A stretch of DNA of 64,000 bases from Mesorhizobium sp. INR15 (GCF_015500075.1 NZ_CP045496.1:5218001-5282000), one strand, 5' to 3'. Counted from the first letter of the stretch, positions 43,958 through 53,345 are shown. A program made the numbers and translations. The notes: generated by a model from the sequence alone, not told the origin.

Positions 43958-44512
43958 ATGACCATACATGGCGACGCTCTGAAAAATGCGATCACCCAGA
44001 CGCGGGCGAGATGGGGCTGGTTCGTCGCCCTTGGCGTGCTGCTTCTCATTTTCGGCGGCATCGCCTTTGGCAATCTGTTCATCGCCACCGTCGCATCGGT
44101 TTATGTCGTGGGATGGCTGATGTTGATGGCGGGCATCATCGAGATTGTACACGCCTTTGGCGTCAAGACCTGGGGGCGCTTCTTCTACTGGCTGCTCAGT
44201 GGCCTGCTCTATGCTGTCGCCGGGTTTTTCGCCTTCGACAACCCGCTGCTCGCCTCAACCGTGCTGACCTTCCTGCTGGCGATCGCCCTGGTCGCCTCCG
44301 GCGCTCTCAGGGCCTGGGTCGGTTACAGCCATCGGCCTGAAGGCGGCTGGGGCTGGGTCGTCGCCGCCGGCCTCATCAGCGTGCTGGCCGGCCTCGTCAT
44401 TGCCATGGGCTGGCCAGTCAACAGCCTGTGGGTGCTGGGTCTGTTCCTGGCGATCGATCTGATCTTTCAGGGCTGGACGTTCATCGCGCTTGGCCTTGCG
44501 CTGAAGAAGTAG
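43958..44512 (+). CDS. HdeD family (DUF308) membrane protein
   Basis: A 184-residue inner membrane protein with about six hydrophobic helices, built from DUF308 repeats as in HdeD, which protects E. coli from acid at high cell density. Characteristic stretches are WFVALGVLLLIFGGIAFG and the YVVGWLMLMAGIIEI segment. I choose the ATG at 43958 because GGAG lies nine bases upstream; an in-frame ATG at 43943 is possible. In rhizobia the role is unproven; a stress-related function is only suggested by the family. Confidence 0.85.
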   Translation: MTIHGDALKNAITQTRARWGWFVALGVLLLIFGGIAFGNLFIATVASVYVVGWLMLMAGIIEIVHAFGVKTWGRFFYWLLSGLLYAVAGFFAFDNPLLASTVLTFLLAIALVASGALRAWVGYSHRPEGGWGWVVAAGLISVLAGLVIAMGWPVNSLWVLGLFLAIDLIFQGWTFIALGLALKK

Positions 44513-44521
44513 AACCGACTT

Positions 44522-44566
44522 GCCATGATCCTGTCCGAGAGCCGGTTTCCGGCTTTCAGAGTCGCG
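44522..44566. repeat. rhizobial-type intergenic palindrome, family A copy, possible terminator
   Basis: Begins GCCATGATCCTGTCCGAGAGCC, like the copy at 38181, but its right end (CAGAGTCGCG) has decayed. Inner arms GAGAGCCGG and CCGGCTTTC (44537-44557) form a near-perfect hairpin with a TTT loop. It fills the gap between the convergent HdeD and ribF genes and so may terminate both transcripts. Confidence 0.6.
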
Positions 44567-44568
44567 TT

Positions 44569-45564
44569 TCAAAAGGCAACGGCCGCATCCAGTTCGGAGA
44601 GTGGCTTGACGCCTGCAAGCAGCGCTCTTGCCTCGGCTTCGTCGCGCTTCATTTGCACCACCAGCGCGTCGAGACCGTCGAACTTCACTTCGCTCCGCAA
44701 GAAGCCGAAGAACGACACTTCACAGACTTCGCCATAGAGATCGCCGGAGAAATCGAAGACGAAGGTTTCCAGCAACGGCGCGCCATTGTCACCGACGGTC
44801 GGGCGGCGGCCGAAGCTGGCGACGCCGTCATGAAGCGAGCCATCGGCGCGCCGGAAGCGCACGGCATAAATGCCTTCCTTCAGGCTGGCCTCCGGGGAAA
44901 GCCGCATGTTCGCGGTCGGAAAGCCAAGCGTCCTTCCCAATTGCTGGCCGCCGACGACCTCGCTTTCGACCGTGAAGCGATAGCCAAGCAGGCCCGCCGC
45001 TTCGGATACCTCGCCTTGCGACAGCAACACGCGGATGCGGCTCGACGACACCACCTCGGCACCCTCGTCGCGGAAGGCATCAACCAGCGTGACACCAAAG
45101 CCGTGGCGTTCGCCGGCGGCCATGAGATAAGCCGGCCCGCCCTGGCGGTCCTTGCCGAAATGGAAATCAAAACCCGTTACGGCGTGGATGATGCCGAGAT
45201 TCTTCTCCAGCACATCCGTGACGAACGCCTCGGCCGACAGGCCGGCGAATTCTCGCGTGAACGGCTGTTCGACGAGCGCGGCAAAATCCAGCAACGACAG
45301 CAGCCGCGCCTTCATTGGCGGCGGCGTCAGCACGAACAGCGGCTGTTCAGGCCGGAATATCTTTCGCGGATGCGGTTCGAAGGTCAGCACCAGGGCTGGA
45401 GCGCCACGCCTGCGGGCCTCGGCCAATGCCCGCTCGAGAACCGCCTGATGGCCACGATGCACGCCGTCGAAATTGCCGATCGCCACCACGCCACCGCGCA
45501 GATCGGCCGGAAGCGGCGCGGTTGCCAAAACGTGCCGGGCCGAAGTGCGCTGCAAGCTTTCCAT
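44569..45564 (-). CDS. ribF: bifunctional riboflavin kinase/FAD synthetase
   Basis: A 331-residue RibF that makes FMN from riboflavin and then FAD. The N-terminal adenylyltransferase has GNFDGVHRGHQ (30-40) and the SSSRIR motif near residue 174; the C-terminal riboflavin kinase begins near residue 200 with GRTLGFPTANM. GAGGTCAGC precedes the ATG. It starts nine bases after the HAD gene stop, so the two are cotranscribed, a common pair in Rhizobiales. Confidence 0.96.
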   Translation of the reverse strand: MESLQRTSARHVLATAPLPADLRGGVVAIGNFDGVHRGHQAVLERALAEARRRGAPALVLTFEPHPRKIFRPEQPLFVLTPPPMKARLLSLLDFAALVEQPFTREFAGLSAEAFVTDVLEKNLGIIHAVTGFDFHFGKDRQGGPAYLMAAGERHGFGVTLVDAFRDEGAEVVSSSRIRVLLSQGEVSEAAGLLGYRFTVESEVVGGQQLGRTLGFPTANMRLSPEASLKEGIYAVRFRRADGSLHDGVASFGRRPTVGDNGAPLLETFVFDFSGDLYGEVCEVSFFGFLRSEVKFDGLDALVVQMKRDEAEARALLAGVKPLSELDAAVAF

Positions 45565-45573
45565 GCTGACCTC

Positions 45574-46434
45574 TTAGCGCAGTCTCGCGATGACGGCGGC
45601 TGGCCGATAGCCGTGCTTTTCCAGGAAGGCCGCCAGCCTTGCCGGATCGGGCTGCAGCGGATCACCGTAGTCGCGAGCATGAATCCCACCCGAGACATAG
45701 AGAACGTCGAAGCCGTTGTCGGCTGCGCCCTTGACGTCCGTCATCATGCCGTCGCCGATGGCCAGCACTTCGGTCCGCTCCACCGGCCGACCGAGAATGT
45801 CGGCAACCTCCTTCATTGCCAGATCATAGATCGGCGCGTGAGGCTTTCCGGCGATCAGCGTTCGCCCGCCGAGTTGAGCATAGTCGCGGGCGAGCGCTCC
45901 GGCGCACCAGATCATCCGTTCGCCTCGCTCCACCACGATGTCGGGATTGGCGCAGATGAAAGGCAGGTTCCTGGCGCGCAGCCGGCGCAAAAGCTCGGCA
46001 TAGTCCTCGGGTTTTTCCACCTCATCGTCGAACAGTCCGGTACAGACCACACCGGAGGCCTCGAACTCCTCGACGAGGTCGACATCAAGCCCCTCATACA
46101 GGGTGAAATCACGATCTGCGCCAATGTGGAAGATTTTCCGCGGGCCTTCCGCGATCAGGTCGCGGGTCACATCACCCGAGGTGACCACACGATCGTAGGC
46201 TGACGATGGAACACCAATGACATTCATCTGCGCCACGACATCGGCGCTTCTACGCGGCGAATTGGTGATCAGGACAACAGGAATCTCAGCCTCCCGTGCC
46301 TTGGCCAGTGCCGAAGCCGCTACCGGGAAATGCCACTCGCCATTGTGTACCACGCCCCAGACATCGCAAAGGATTGCCGAATAGGCCTTCGACACCTCCG
46401 CGAGCGAGCCGATGATTTCAGGCGAGTACGCCAT
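45574..46434 (-). CDS. HAD superfamily class IIA hydrolase (TIGR01459-like)
   Basis: A 286-residue haloacid dehalogenase-fold protein of class IIA (NagD/pyridoxal phosphatase-like). Motif I reads CDVWGVVHNG: the nucleophile Asp24 is present, but the second Asp of DxD is Trp26. Motif II is ITNSPRR, motif III lysine is in AGKPHAP, motif IV is IGDGMMTDVKGA. The unusual Trp is seen in the ribF-linked rhizobial subgroup as I know it. I start at ATG 46434 with AAGGAAACGGC upstream. It may dephosphorylate FMN or related phosphates, judging only from its linkage to ribF. Confidence 0.88.
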   Translation of the reverse strand: MAYSPEIIGSLAEVSKAYSAILCDVWGVVHNGEWHFPVAASALAKAREAEIPVVLITNSPRRSADVVAQMNVIGVPSSAYDRVVTSGDVTRDLIAEGPRKIFHIGADRDFTLYEGLDVDLVEEFEASGVVCTGLFDDEVEKPEDYAELLRRLRARNLPFICANPDIVVERGERMIWCAGALARDYAQLGGRTLIAGKPHAPIYDLAMKEVADILGRPVERTEVLAIGDGMMTDVKGAADNGFDVLYVSGGIHARDYGDPLQPDPARLAAFLEKHGYRPAAVIARLR

Positions 46435-46770
46435 GCCGTTTCCTTGAGCCATGATCGTTGCAAAGCCACAGCCGACGGTTCGCCGCAGCCGGTTCGGATT
46501 AGCCGAACCTCTTCTCGCTGTCACCCGCTTTCGGCAAGCGGCATCGGCTTGAGGTGAAAGCTCGAACAACCACGCGAGAGACAGACCATTCTTGTTGCAG
46601 CTTGAAGATCACCGGTGATCGGTTTCGTTCAGTAACAATATCCGCCAGCACTCCCTTTGGTTAACAGGCCTTGAAAAGACCTGGCGATCTTGGACTGATT
46701 TCAGCAACCTGAAATTTAACGATTTGTGACAATCTCCCGATTCACACAGGGGTGGCGGGGTATTTGAAGC
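46435..46770. other. 336-base divergent intergenic region with a perfect 14-bp palindrome
   Basis: Nothing codes here. It holds the promoters of the HAD-ribF pair and the first TadG-like gene. A perfect palindrome GATCACCGGTGATC lies at 46607-46620, and the 90 bases before the TadG-like start are AT-rich (TTTAACGATTTGTGACAATC). A regulator site is possible but not shown. Confidence 0.45.
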
Positions 46771-48720
46771 ATGATCCGGAGATTCGGAAGTGACCGGCGC
46801 GGCAATTATGCACTGATGACAGTGCTTGCGATGGTGCCTCTCACAGGCGCCCTGGCGATAGGCATCGACTATACTGAACTGACGCGCCAACGGCAGGACA
46901 CATTGAACGCGCTGGATGCCGCCGGTATCGCCACCGCCCAGCAGATTGTTACCGGCGCGAGCGACACGGCCGCCAAGGCCTATGCAAAGAGTTTCTTCGA
47001 AGCAAATCTCGGCCCCGTCAATCCGGCAAATACAGCGCTGACAGTGACGCTGCCTAACAACAACACGGGTGGCGGCACGCTTAAGCTATGCGCCGCCATG
47101 ACGTACCAGCCTTACTTCCTGCCAGTGGCGGTCACGCTTTTGAGCGGCTCGGCGAGTAATACCAACGTTAGTTTCTCGGCGTGCTCCGAAGTTCGGCTGA
47201 AGAACACGCTCGAAGTCTCGCTGGTGCTCGACAACTCCGGCTCGATGACTGAACTTGGCCATGGCTCGAACAAGGTCAGGTTCGACCTCCTCAAGGACGC
47301 CGCCAAACAGCTGGTGGATCAGCTTGCCGGCCAGGCACAGCAAATGAAGCAGGTCAGCAAACCGGTTCAGTTCAGCCTGGTTCCGTTCGCGGCTTCCGTC
47401 AATGTCGGGCCGACCAATGCCGCGGCGACATGGATGGACACGACTGGCATATCGCCAATTCACCACGAAAATTTCGACTGGACGACCATGAGTTCGGCCT
47501 ACTCGTCGACCAAGTACGCGCAGAATGTCGGCGGCGTCTGGTACGCGAAAGGCACCGGCTGGGATGTGACCCAGAAGGACCAGCCGCTGACGCGGTTTTC
47601 ACTCTACAACCAGATGCAGCGCGTCGCGACGGCCACGTACTCTGCCCAGTTCAAATGCACGGCCACGTACTCAAACGGCTCCTGCAAGACCTGGCAGGGC
47701 GGCTACAACTACACCTACGGCAGCGTCGCGGTCTGGGCTGGTTGCGTCGAATCTCGTCCCTACCCTTACAACATCCAGGATACGGCGGCTTCCACCGCGA
47801 CACCGGCGACCCTGTTCGTGCCGATGTTCGCACCCGATGAAACCGACAATACCGACAGCTCTTCGCGGCCCTCCAACAACAACTGGGATGTCGACATCTC
47901 GACCGGCACCGACGCAGAGCGACAGCGCTATATGCCCAAGTATTTCAACGTTGGCACCACGGTCACCGCAGCCTACGGCGTGAATGCCGGACCGAATACG
48001 AGCTGCAGCACCACGCCGATCACACCGCTGACCGACGTGTCGGTTACAGCGGGAGCAACGGCGGTAAAGGCAGCCATTGACGGCATGGCGGCCAGCGGCG
48101 CCACCAACGTGCCGGAGGGCATGGCCTGGGGCTGGAGAACCCTTTCCAGCACGGCCCCCTTTACCGACGGCCGGCCCGAGACGGAGAAAGGGAATGACAA
48201 GGTGCTCATCGTGCTGACCGATGGCGCCAACACATACTACACGCCGACATCGGTGACGGCGCAGAACTATTCCGGCACCAACTGGGCTTCTGGTGGCAAT
48301 GACCTCGCCGGAGCCAAAGCCATTTACTCCGCCCTTGGGTACGTAAAGCCCTACAACAACACCTACAGCTATGGCCGTATGTTCCTAGGCACCAGCAGCG
48401 CTATCAGCAAGACAGACTATTCGAACGCGAACTACACCAAGGCGATGAGCGAGTATTTCACCACGCTTTGCAACAACGCCAAGGCTGCCAACGTCATGGT
48501 GATGACAATCGCACTCGACCTGGACTCAACCAACACGGCGGAAAAGGCGCAAATGGACGCGCTGAAAGCCTGCTCGTCCGATTCCCGCTTCAACAAGGAC
48601 CCGGCGGACCCAACCGGCAAGACGGCCAAGAAGCTGTTCTGGAACTCGACCGGCGCCACTTTGGCCGACGACTTCAAGGCGATCGGCAACGAACTGTCCA
48701 ATTTGCGCATCGTCAGCTGA
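46771..48720 (+). CDS. TadG-like pilus assembly protein with von Willebrand factor A domain (copy 1)
   Basis: A 649-residue protein. The N-terminus is TadE/TadG-like: RRGNYALMTVLAMVPLTGALAIGIDYTEL (residues 9-36) is a pseudopilin-like membrane segment. From about residue 147 it has a vWA domain with the MIDAS motif DNSGSM (154-159) and later TDGANTYY around 482. Several paired cysteines (CKTWQGG, WAGCVESRPYPYN) suggest an extracytoplasmic, disulfide-bonded insertion. The gene is followed by a terminator and a close paralogue. Tad/Flp secretion genes are not in the window, so these may be decorated surface or matrix-adhesion proteins. Confidence 0.9.
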   Translation: MIRRFGSDRRGNYALMTVLAMVPLTGALAIGIDYTELTRQRQDTLNALDAAGIATAQQIVTGASDTAAKAYAKSFFEANLGPVNPANTALTVTLPNNNTGGGTLKLCAAMTYQPYFLPVAVTLLSGSASNTNVSFSACSEVRLKNTLEVSLVLDNSGSMTELGHGSNKVRFDLLKDAAKQLVDQLAGQAQQMKQVSKPVQFSLVPFAASVNVGPTNAAATWMDTTGISPIHHENFDWTTMSSAYSSTKYAQNVGGVWYAKGTGWDVTQKDQPLTRFSLYNQMQRVATATYSAQFKCTATYSNGSCKTWQGGYNYTYGSVAVWAGCVESRPYPYNIQDTAASTATPATLFVPMFAPDETDNTDSSSRPSNNNWDVDISTGTDAERQRYMPKYFNVGTTVTAAYGVNAGPNTSCSTTPITPLTDVSVTAGATAVKAAIDGMAASGATNVPEGMAWGWRTLSSTAPFTDGRPETEKGNDKVLIVLTDGANTYYTPTSVTAQNYSGTNWASGGNDLAGAKAIYSALGYVKPYNNTYSYGRMFLGTSSAISKTDYSNANYTKAMSEYFTTLCNNAKAANVMVMTIALDLDSTNTAEKAQMDALKACSSDSRFNKDPADPTGKTAKKLFWNSTGATLADDFKAIGNELSNLRIVS

Positions 48721-48740
48721 TCGGCAAAATTCCCGGTGTA

Positions 48741-48768
48741 AACGCCCCGCTCCGGCGGGGCGTTTTTC
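48741..48768 (+). terminator. rho-independent terminator after TadG-like copy 1
   Basis: AACGCCCCGC (48741-48750) and GCGGGGCGTT (48755-48764) pair perfectly around a TCCG loop and are followed by TTTCTTT. It lies 20 bases after the stop codon and separates the two paralogues into distinct transcripts. Confidence 0.92.
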
Positions 48769-48921
48769 TTTGGACGCGCCCGCGGCATGGCGGACGAAGG
48801 ATTTGGTTAGCGCTTGGTGAAATCGCGGCCGCGCAATCGAGCGGTTTCCCCAACACGTCCTTCAGCGTTTTGTGAGACGTTGGCGCCATTGAGAATCCGC
48901 CGGCGGGGGCCGTTGCAAGAC

Positions 48922-50907
48922 ATGCATGAACTTTGGCGTCAGTTCTGCCGCGACAGCCGCGGCAACTATGCTCTGATGACGGTCGTGGCGATGGTCCCGC
49001 TGATGGGGGGACTGGCGCTGGCAGTAGACTACACCGAGATGTCCAGAGAGAAGCAAATGGTGTCGAACGCACTCGACGCCGCCAACTTCGCCACCGCTCG
49101 ACGCCTTACCGAAGGCGCTACCGACGACCAGTTGAGAGCCTATGCGCTTGATTTCTTCAATGCCAATCTCAACGGAATCGATCCCGCCAACACCACGCTC
49201 AACGTGACCTTGCCAAGCAATGCCACGGGTGGGGGCTTGCTCACGATGAGCGCCCGGCTCAACTACCAGCCCTACATCTATCCTGTCTTCGCCCAACTCA
49301 TCGGCAAATCCGAGACCGACGCGAACCAGAAGATAGGCTTCGATGTAACCTCGGAAGTGCGGCTGAAGAACACGCTCGAAGTCGCCCTCGTGCTCGATAA
49401 CTCCGGATCGATGACGACTCCCGGAACGGGTTCCGGGCAAAAGCGTATCGATCTTCTGAAGGATGCCGCCAAGCAATTGGTCGATACGCTGGCGCTACAA
49501 GCGGCGGCGATCAAGCAGATCGACAGGCCGGTGCAGTTCGGCCTCGTGCCGTTCGCCGCCTCGGTCAATGTCGGCTCCGCGAACGGCAACGCGTCCTGGA
49601 TGGACACCGAGGGCCTGTCGCCGGTGGCGAACGAGAACTTCGACTGGTCGACGCTGAACGCGGCCACCAAGTATGCCCAGCAGACCAACGGCATCTGGTA
49701 CAAGCGCGGCACCGGCTGGGGAGCCGAGGAGGGCCAGATGCTGACCCGGTTCTCGCTCTATCGCGACATGAAAGTCGTTACCAGCCATGAGCGCATCGCA
49801 GGCAGCAAGCGCGTGGTCTGCGACCAGTACCGGTCCAACCACACCTGCGCGAGCAGCCACGACGAATATGACTACACCGACACCTATGGCCCATTCGCCA
49901 GTTGGCAGGGCTGTGTGGAGGCCCGGCCCTACCCCTACAACATCAACGATACGCCGCCGTCAGGCGGCTCGGCAAACACGGGTATCGGCAACGGCGATCC
50001 TGCGACGATGTTCGTGCCAATGTTCGCCCCGGACGAGCCGGGCAATCAATGGAAGGTTACGCAGAACCCCAATGAAGCGGCTCCAACCACCTACAATGCG
50101 GTGAACAGCTGGTGGAACGACGACCCTTCGAGCAGCACCGGCCTATCCCGGCTGCGGACGATGACCAAATATTTTCTGCAGCGGCCAATCGATGCGCCCG
50201 TCCTTCCCGCCGGCAACGGCCCGAACTACAGCTGCACCACCACCGCCATCACGCCGCTCACAGATGTCAGCGTCACTACCGGCCTCACCGCGATCAAAGC
50301 GGCAATCGACCTCATGCAGCCGAACGGCGGCACCAATGTTCCGGAAGGCCTGGGCTGGGGCTGGCGCGTCGTTTCCAGCGGTCAACCTTTCACAGAAGGC
50401 CGCCCGGAAACCGAAAAAGGCAACGACAAGGTCGTGATCGTGCTGACCGATGGCGCCAACACCTACTATACGCCATCGTCATTGGGGTTTTCCGACCCCG
50501 CCGATTCCAAGTCAACCTATGCGTCTTATGGCTATCTCAAGCCCGGCTACAACGGTACGTCGGTCGGCCGGATGTTTTCCGGCACATCGAGTGCTATTGG
50601 CCAGTTCGACTATTCGAACGGCAACTACACCAACGCACTCAACGAACAGATGGCGACGCTTTGCAACAACGCCAAGGCCGCCAACGTCCTGGTGATGACC
50701 GTGGCACTCGACCTGTCCACGACAAAGGCCAGTGACAAGACGGCGATCGACGCCCTGAAGACATGTTCGTCGGACTCGCGCTTCCGCAAGGATCCGACCG
50801 ACCCCAGCAAACCGGCCAAACTGTTCTGGAACGCCACCGGCGCAACCTTGTCGAACGACTTCAAGGAAATCGGCAACGAACTGTCGAACCTGCGCGTCGT
50901 CGGCTGA
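48922..50907 (+). CDS. TadG-like pilus assembly protein with von Willebrand factor A domain (copy 2)
   Basis: A 661-residue paralogue of the preceding gene, alike along its length: N-terminal SRGNYALMTVVAMVPLMGGLALAVDYTEM, MIDAS DNSGSM (159-164), FDWST, the cysteine pair around WQGCVEARPYPYN, and VVIVLTDGANTYYTPSS. The N-terminal hydrophobic segment anchors it in the inner membrane or is removed by prepilin peptidase in Tad systems. I use the ATG at 48922; the open frame starts at 48814, and the ribosome binding site is poor, so a TTG slightly upstream is possible. Its function is probably adhesive or surface assembly. Confidence 0.9.
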   Translation: MHELWRQFCRDSRGNYALMTVVAMVPLMGGLALAVDYTEMSREKQMVSNALDAANFATARRLTEGATDDQLRAYALDFFNANLNGIDPANTTLNVTLPSNATGGGLLTMSARLNYQPYIYPVFAQLIGKSETDANQKIGFDVTSEVRLKNTLEVALVLDNSGSMTTPGTGSGQKRIDLLKDAAKQLVDTLALQAAAIKQIDRPVQFGLVPFAASVNVGSANGNASWMDTEGLSPVANENFDWSTLNAATKYAQQTNGIWYKRGTGWGAEEGQMLTRFSLYRDMKVVTSHERIAGSKRVVCDQYRSNHTCASSHDEYDYTDTYGPFASWQGCVEARPYPYNINDTPPSGGSANTGIGNGDPATMFVPMFAPDEPGNQWKVTQNPNEAAPTTYNAVNSWWNDDPSSSTGLSRLRTMTKYFLQRPIDAPVLPAGNGPNYSCTTTAITPLTDVSVTTGLTAIKAAIDLMQPNGGTNVPEGLGWGWRVVSSGQPFTEGRPETEKGNDKVVIVLTDGANTYYTPSSLGFSDPADSKSTYASYGYLKPGYNGTSVGRMFSGTSSAIGQFDYSNGNYTNALNEQMATLCNNAKAANVLVMTVALDLSTTKASDKTAIDALKTCSSDSRFRKDPTDPSKPAKLFWNATGATLSNDFKEIGNELSNLRVVG

Positions 50908-51093
50908 TCACAAGGCGTACGGCCCGCTGGCGCAACGGCTGGCGCCATGATGCACTTGCGCGCTATCGCGGGCGGATGCACATATTCCACGCTCTCGTGA
51001 TCGGCGCTGGTTAGGCGATCCTTGGCGGGCGCCAGGTTTTCCGAAGACCGGTCGCCACTCTTCGGAATCACACCCAGCCAGGGAACGCGCGCA

Positions 51094-51726
51094 ATGCCCG
51101 AAACCGCCAACCATCTTGCCTTCGCATTGGTCTGCCTCGGCATGGTGCTGACGCCCGGCCCCAACATGATCTACCTGATCTCGCGATCGCTGTCGCAAGG
51201 GCCAAAGGCAGGGCTGATCTCGCTCAGCGGCGTTGCCGTCGGCTTCCTGTTCTATGTTGTGTCGGCTGCGTTCGGCATCACCGCGCTGCTGCTCACCGTG
51301 CCCTTCGCTTACGACGCACTGCGTTTTGGCGGTGCGCTTTACCTGTTGTGGCTTGCCTGGCAAGCGGTGAAGCCTGGCGGCCGCTCGCCCTTCCAGGTTC
51401 GCGAATTGCCGAAGGACCGGCCTCGCAAGCTGTTTGCGATGGGCCTGATGACCAATCTGCTCAATCCCAAGGTCGCGGTGCTCTACCTGTCGCTGCTGCC
51501 GCAGTTCATCAGCCCCGGCAAGGGCCATGTCTTGTCGCAACTGCTGGTGCTGGGCGCCACGCAGATCTCGATCAGCCTTACCGTCAACGCCATCATTGCC
51601 GTGATGGCCGGCTCAATCGCCACGTTCCTCGCCGGCCGGCCGCTGTGGCTGGTCGTCCAGCGCTGGATGATGGGCACGGTGCTGACGGCGCTTGCCCTGA
51701 AGATGGCGACCGACGCACAGCGCTAA
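51094..51726 (+). CDS. LysE/RhtB family translocator
   Basis: A 210-residue inner membrane exporter of the LysE/RhtB family with six hydrophobic helices. The N-terminal family signature is MVLTPGPNMIYLISRSLSQGPKAG (residues 17-40), and FAMGLMTNLLNPKVAVLYLSLLPQF in the middle is also typical. It likely exports an amino acid such as homoserine, threonine or a basic amino acid. GGGA precedes the ATG. No regulator gene is adjacent. Confidence 0.9.
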   Translation: MPETANHLAFALVCLGMVLTPGPNMIYLISRSLSQGPKAGLISLSGVAVGFLFYVVSAAFGITALLLTVPFAYDALRFGGALYLLWLAWQAVKPGGRSPFQVRELPKDRPRKLFAMGLMTNLLNPKVAVLYLSLLPQFISPGKGHVLSQLLVLGATQISISLTVNAIIAVMAGSIATFLAGRPLWLVVQRWMMGTVLTALALKMATDAQR

Positions 51727-51740
51727 GGCTTTAGCCGATC

Positions 51741-52565
51741 CTACATGGGCCGCCGGCTGACATGCACCCGCTCCGGTTCGACCACCTTGCGGTAGAGGTG
51801 CCAGGTTGCATGGCCTAGCACCGGCATGACCACGGCGAGCCCGGCAAACAGCGGGATCGAGCCGATAACCAGCAGCACAGCGACTATCAAGCCCCACAGT
51901 GCCATTGGCAGCGGATTTGCAATCACCGCCTTGGCCGAGGTCTCGATCGCCGAGACCACCCCGACATCACGGTCGAGCAGCAGCGGAAATGCAACCACCG
52001 TGGTGGCCAGCACGACCACGGCGAAGATGAGGCCAGCGGCATTGCCGGCGAGAATAAGCGTCCAGCCCTTGCTGGTCGTCAACAGATCACGGATGAAGCC
52101 GCCGATCGAGGCCGGCGGCTGGTCGCCGAACAGGCCGGTGTAGATCGACTGCGCGGTGTAGAGCCACAACAGGAACAAGGCCACCAGCATGATGCCGATC
52201 ACCACGATCGACGGCACGGCCGGCGAGTGGCGTACGTCAAGCGCGTGGCGCCAGGAAGTGTTCATGCCAAGCTCGCGCCTGCGGCTGATTTCGTAGAGAC
52301 CGATCGCGGCAAAGGGACCGACCAGCGCAAAACCAGACATCAGGGGATAGATAAGCTGGATGGCGTTGGAGCCTGACGTCCATTGCGTCAGGATCAGGCC
52401 GACGATCGGATAGATCAGGCACAGGAATATATAGTGCGACGGCTTTGCCCAAAAATCCTCAAAGCCGAGCCGCAGCGCGTCGCTCAGATCCGCGACAGTA
52501 ATGCGGCGCACCGCTGGCTGCACATGCATTCCACGCGCATCCGCCATGACATGAAAGCCGGCCAT
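51741..52565 (-). CDS. DUF2189 family membrane protein
   Basis: A 274-residue integral membrane protein of the DUF2189 family, with about six helices (for example YIFLCLIYPIVGLILT and GIMLVALFLLWLYTAQSIYTGLF). The N-terminal soluble part has RRITVADLSDALRLGFEDFW, a family hallmark. GGAGGAAGG immediately precedes ATG 52565; the open frame extends to 52817 but without support. Relatives are annotated as cytochrome c oxidase subunit I-like by old pipelines, but there are no haem ligands visible. Function unknown. It is divergent from the CAP-domain gene. Confidence 0.85.
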   Translation of the reverse strand: MAGFHVMADARGMHVQPAVRRITVADLSDALRLGFEDFWAKPSHYIFLCLIYPIVGLILTQWTSGSNAIQLIYPLMSGFALVGPFAAIGLYEISRRRELGMNTSWRHALDVRHSPAVPSIVVIGIMLVALFLLWLYTAQSIYTGLFGDQPPASIGGFIRDLLTTSKGWTLILAGNAAGLIFAVVVLATTVVAFPLLLDRDVGVVSAIETSAKAVIANPLPMALWGLIVAVLLVIGSIPLFAGLAVVMPVLGHATWHLYRKVVEPERVHVSRRPM

Positions 52566-52832
52566 AACCTTCCTCCCGTGTGTCGGGGCGGTCACCGCCT
52601 GGATGGCCGCCAGTAGCTGCCCCTTCAAAAACAGAAACGATGATAGCCGATTTCGGCGACCCTGTCGTTGCGTTGATCGCTTCGCACCCGCCGTCATCAC
52701 GCAATGTTCATCGGAACCGGAGCAATCGAGGACATGGGCAACCGCCCCGCCAGATCGCAACGCATCGCGATTTCCTATACAATTTCTAACGGTCTGCCCG
52801 TCAAAAGCCATGATCACGGCTATTCAGGCGGT

Positions 52833-53345
52833 ATGACCAGAGATGTTTCGAACACAGACAGCCGCACGACGGGCGCCCGCATGTTGCTAAAGGCCGCCGG
52901 CCTCGCCGCGCTGTTTGCGCTCGCCGCTTGCAATACCGTTTCGCTACCGGCTGGCGAAGGCGCCGGTGCCTCGTCGTCCGCGACCGCCACGCTCGCCAAC
53001 ATCCGCGCTTCGGCGGGGCTCGGACCGCTGACGCCCGACCCGCGGCTGGAGCAGGCGGCCCTGCAGCAGGCAGGCTACATGGCGGGCGCCGGCCGCATGT
53101 CGCACACCACCGGTTGGGGCAAGAGTTTTGCCTCGCGCGTCAAGGACAACGGCATTGCGGGTGCCGCCGCCGAGAACATCGCCGAAGGCCGATTCGACCA
53201 GCAGAAGCTGTTCGACATCTGGATGCATTCGACAGGGCATCGGCGCAACATGCTCGACCCGCGCTTCACCCGCTTTGGGTTGGCCTACGTTCGCGACGGC
53301 CGCGACAGCGCCATCCGCTACTGGAGCCTGGTGCTGGGTAAATGA
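52833..53345 (+). CDS. CAP-domain (SCP-like) lipoprotein
   Basis: A 170-residue secreted protein. The signal peptide contains LLKAAGLAALFALAAC, with a lipobox ending at a cysteine near residue 33. The CAP domain has the usual His/Glu tetrad elements: MSHTTG, AENIAEG, WMHSTGHRRNMLDP and FTRFGLAYV. The start could also be the ATG at 52881 just before the hydrophobic stretch. Bacterial CAP proteins are poorly understood; binding of lipids or cell-wall fragments is possible. Confidence 0.88.
   Translation: MTRDVSNTDSRTTGARMLLKAAGLAALFALAACNTVSLPAGEGAGASSSATATLANIRASAGLGPLTPDPRLEQAALQQAGYMAGAGRMSHTTGWGKSFASRVKDNGIAGAAAENIAEGRFDQQKLFDIWMHSTGHRRNMLDPRFTRFGLAYVRDGRDSAIRYWSLVLGK

Noticed and set aside
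44428..46203. 591-codon open frame on the + strand opposite ribF and the HAD gene
   Set aside because: Shadow of two clear genes on the other strand; no recognisable protein features and it begins inside the HdeD-like gene.
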